The translations under genes and the position numbers were made by a program. The notes under the pieces are model-generated. The model ran no database searches and was not told the origin of the DNA. It saw only the letters and a list, made by a program, of their open reading frames with translations. A stretch of 64,000 bases of DNA from contig PTFA01000035.1 of assembly GCA_003342895.1 (NCBI GenBank), positions 1,694,837-1,758,836 on the forward strand, written 5' to 3'. The DNA comes from Casuarius casuarius (lineage: Eukaryota; Chordata; Aves; Casuariiformes; Casuariidae). This document shows positions 62,316 through 64,000 of the stretch, piece by piece. Position 1 is the stretch's first letter, and each line of letters begins with the position of its first letter.

Positions 62316-64000
62316 CTAAAATAAAGATAAAATAGAGACAAAGTTGTTATCCTCTCTATAGATTAGGTGAGATGAAACATGCTGTTTGACAGTGGATTTC
62401 CCAACAATTTACTGACACCCAAGAAATGGCTATAGATTCAGCAATCTCAGGTTCGACTCTAGCTCCGGAAAAGTATATATTTTGTCAGGCATCAACTCTT
62501 CTGCTTGTTCCCCGACACTTGAACCCTTCCTTCTGACAAGTTGTCCCTAGTGCTGATCTGTCTCTATCCCAGACCCTTTTAGAGCAGCATTACTATTTTT
62601 TACTCCAAAGCACTAATTGCCACTGTATGCTTTGCAAACCCAGTTCCAGTGTCCTTACTGCCAAATTTAGCACTGTTTGGGCTATTTCTTAAGTGAAGTA
62701 TACTCAAAACATACATTTCTGCTGTTTGGATATTTATGTTAACATTTGTATAAGAACACCAAGCTCTATACTTTGATTCCAGAACCATTCTTGGAGACAG
62801 ACAAAAACCCCAGTTTTAAAGTATCACTGTATTTCTGATACTGATTTTGTGACTGACTCATTTCCCTCCAATTGGCTGAAGTAAAGCCCTGGATCCAAAT
62901 ATAGCCGAGAGAGGCCCAGACTCCAGATGTGAGTTATACTGCAGCCACATCTCTGGATTTGATTAAAGGCACAGGGAACTCTAGTTGCTGCACCCATGTC
63001 TTGGCATGTGGCTAAAGGAAGGACTGATTCTCAAATCTTACTTATAAAATACATATTTGTCATTTTAAGTATCACATGTACTTTCATAGGGTAAATATTT
63101 TTTCCTGTGCTAGGACCAAATAACGGAGACATGCTGAGAGGATAGCGTGGGAAAAATAGTCTCTTCCTGTGAGTCAAAGCCTAACTGTGAAAACAGTCCA
63201 TAGCAAGCCCAGCAGGCAGTCTCATAGCACCTGATTCTCTGCTTCCCCCCTCACGCTCTCGGGGGAAAACAGCAGCCTTTGGCTGTGGCACATCCTCTCC
63301 CCCTCACCCTTGCAGAGCCTGGCTAGCTCCACACAGCTAAGCGGCTTATAGTGGAAAAGGCCTCTGGAAACCCCAGGCTTCTTACACCGTGGGAGCTCTT
63401 TGAGTTGCCTGTTCATGGACATTTTTGCTATTACTGAGGCAGAGCTAAAGATACCTCATAAACACTACAGACAACTCCTTGTGTGTGTGCACAACACATT
63501 GTTTCAGTTGTTTTTTTGTTTGAGAATTCCTGCTTCTGATACAGAACTGACATAACTGGTGACACCGCAAGTGATCCAGCTACACAGATGAGGAAGCAAT
63601 CAAAACAGAGCGGGTGCTGCAGTAAAGACAAGCAAAAATAAAAGCAATCCAAAATGTCTGGAAACTATTCTCACACTTCTAAAGAAATATATTTTAAATA
63701 CAGTATTTCCTTTTTCCCGTATTTGCAGTCTGCAGAAGTACAATAGGTTAATGAACATTGTAAGAGGAAAGGAAAGAAAGAACTATATAAGTGTTCAGAA
63801 CTGTTTCTGGCTTTTCAAGATTTAAAAATTGTCCTGGGGACGCAGAGCGTTCATGGCAGTTAGGAGGATTTAAATGAAAAGATCAACGTTTTGCCCATAG
63901 TCAATGAAATGTAAATTAGAATCCACAAAAGGCAAAACACTGTGGTTCTAAAATACAAAGTAATTGTCAACACTTATGCTTACCGATTCTTTCCAAATAC
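62316..64000. other. Region upstream of GUCY1A1
   Basis: About 1.7 kb of AT-rich sequence with a slightly GC-richer patch near 63,220-63,400. No known gene was recognised. A donor-like sequence (ATCG|GTAAGC) on the minus strand lies at about 63,979-63,988, next to the window edge. Confidence 0.6.

Noticed and set aside
62445..62470. tRNA-like B-box (GGTTCGACTCT)
   Set aside because: No matching A box and no cloverleaf stems can be drawn. At most it is a remnant of an old tRNA-derived repeat.

Overview
The window is vertebrate nuclear DNA, most likely from a bird. It has long AT-rich introns with canonical GT-AG splice sites, a low repeat load, and CR1 LINE fragments ending in the typical 3' tail. 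There is one GC-rich CpG island, broken by an assembly gap of 595 N. The species cannot be named from the sequence. Nothing indicates a bacterial, phage or plasmid origin.

Two genes lie head to tail on the minus strand and encode the two subunits of the nitric-oxide receptor soluble guanylyl cyclase. From 36,043 down to the left edge lies the 5' half of GUCY1B1 (beta-1). Seven exons carry residues 2-325 without a frame break: the whole heme-binding H-NOX domain and most of the PAS/HNOBA domain. The start codon exon is not visible and probably lies in the N gap at 36,232-36,826. The coiled coil and catalytic domain lie left of the window. From 59,322 down to 45,007 lies the complete coding sequence of GUCY1A1 (alpha-1), eight coding exons giving 688 residues. 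A noncoding first exon with a TATA box, an initiator match, two CCAAT boxes and a short upstream ORF can be proposed at 61,830-62,013.

The two proteins form one enzyme. Beta-1 binds heme through His105 and senses NO. Alpha-1 supplies the two metal-binding aspartates of the shared cyclase site, which makes cGMP from GTP in the cytosol. The two promoters look different: beta-1 starts in a CpG island, while alpha-1 appears to use a TATA/CCAAT promoter with no CpG island.

The rest is introns, an approximately 8 kb intergenic stretch (about 37.1-45.0 kb) with no recognisable gene, two CR1 fragments, an (AC)13 microsatellite and small simple repeats. The least explained item is an exon-like open segment on the minus strand at 62,177-62,315, just upstream of the proposed GUCY1A1 promoter. 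I do not recognise its product. I found no novel multi-gene system; this is a well-known locus.
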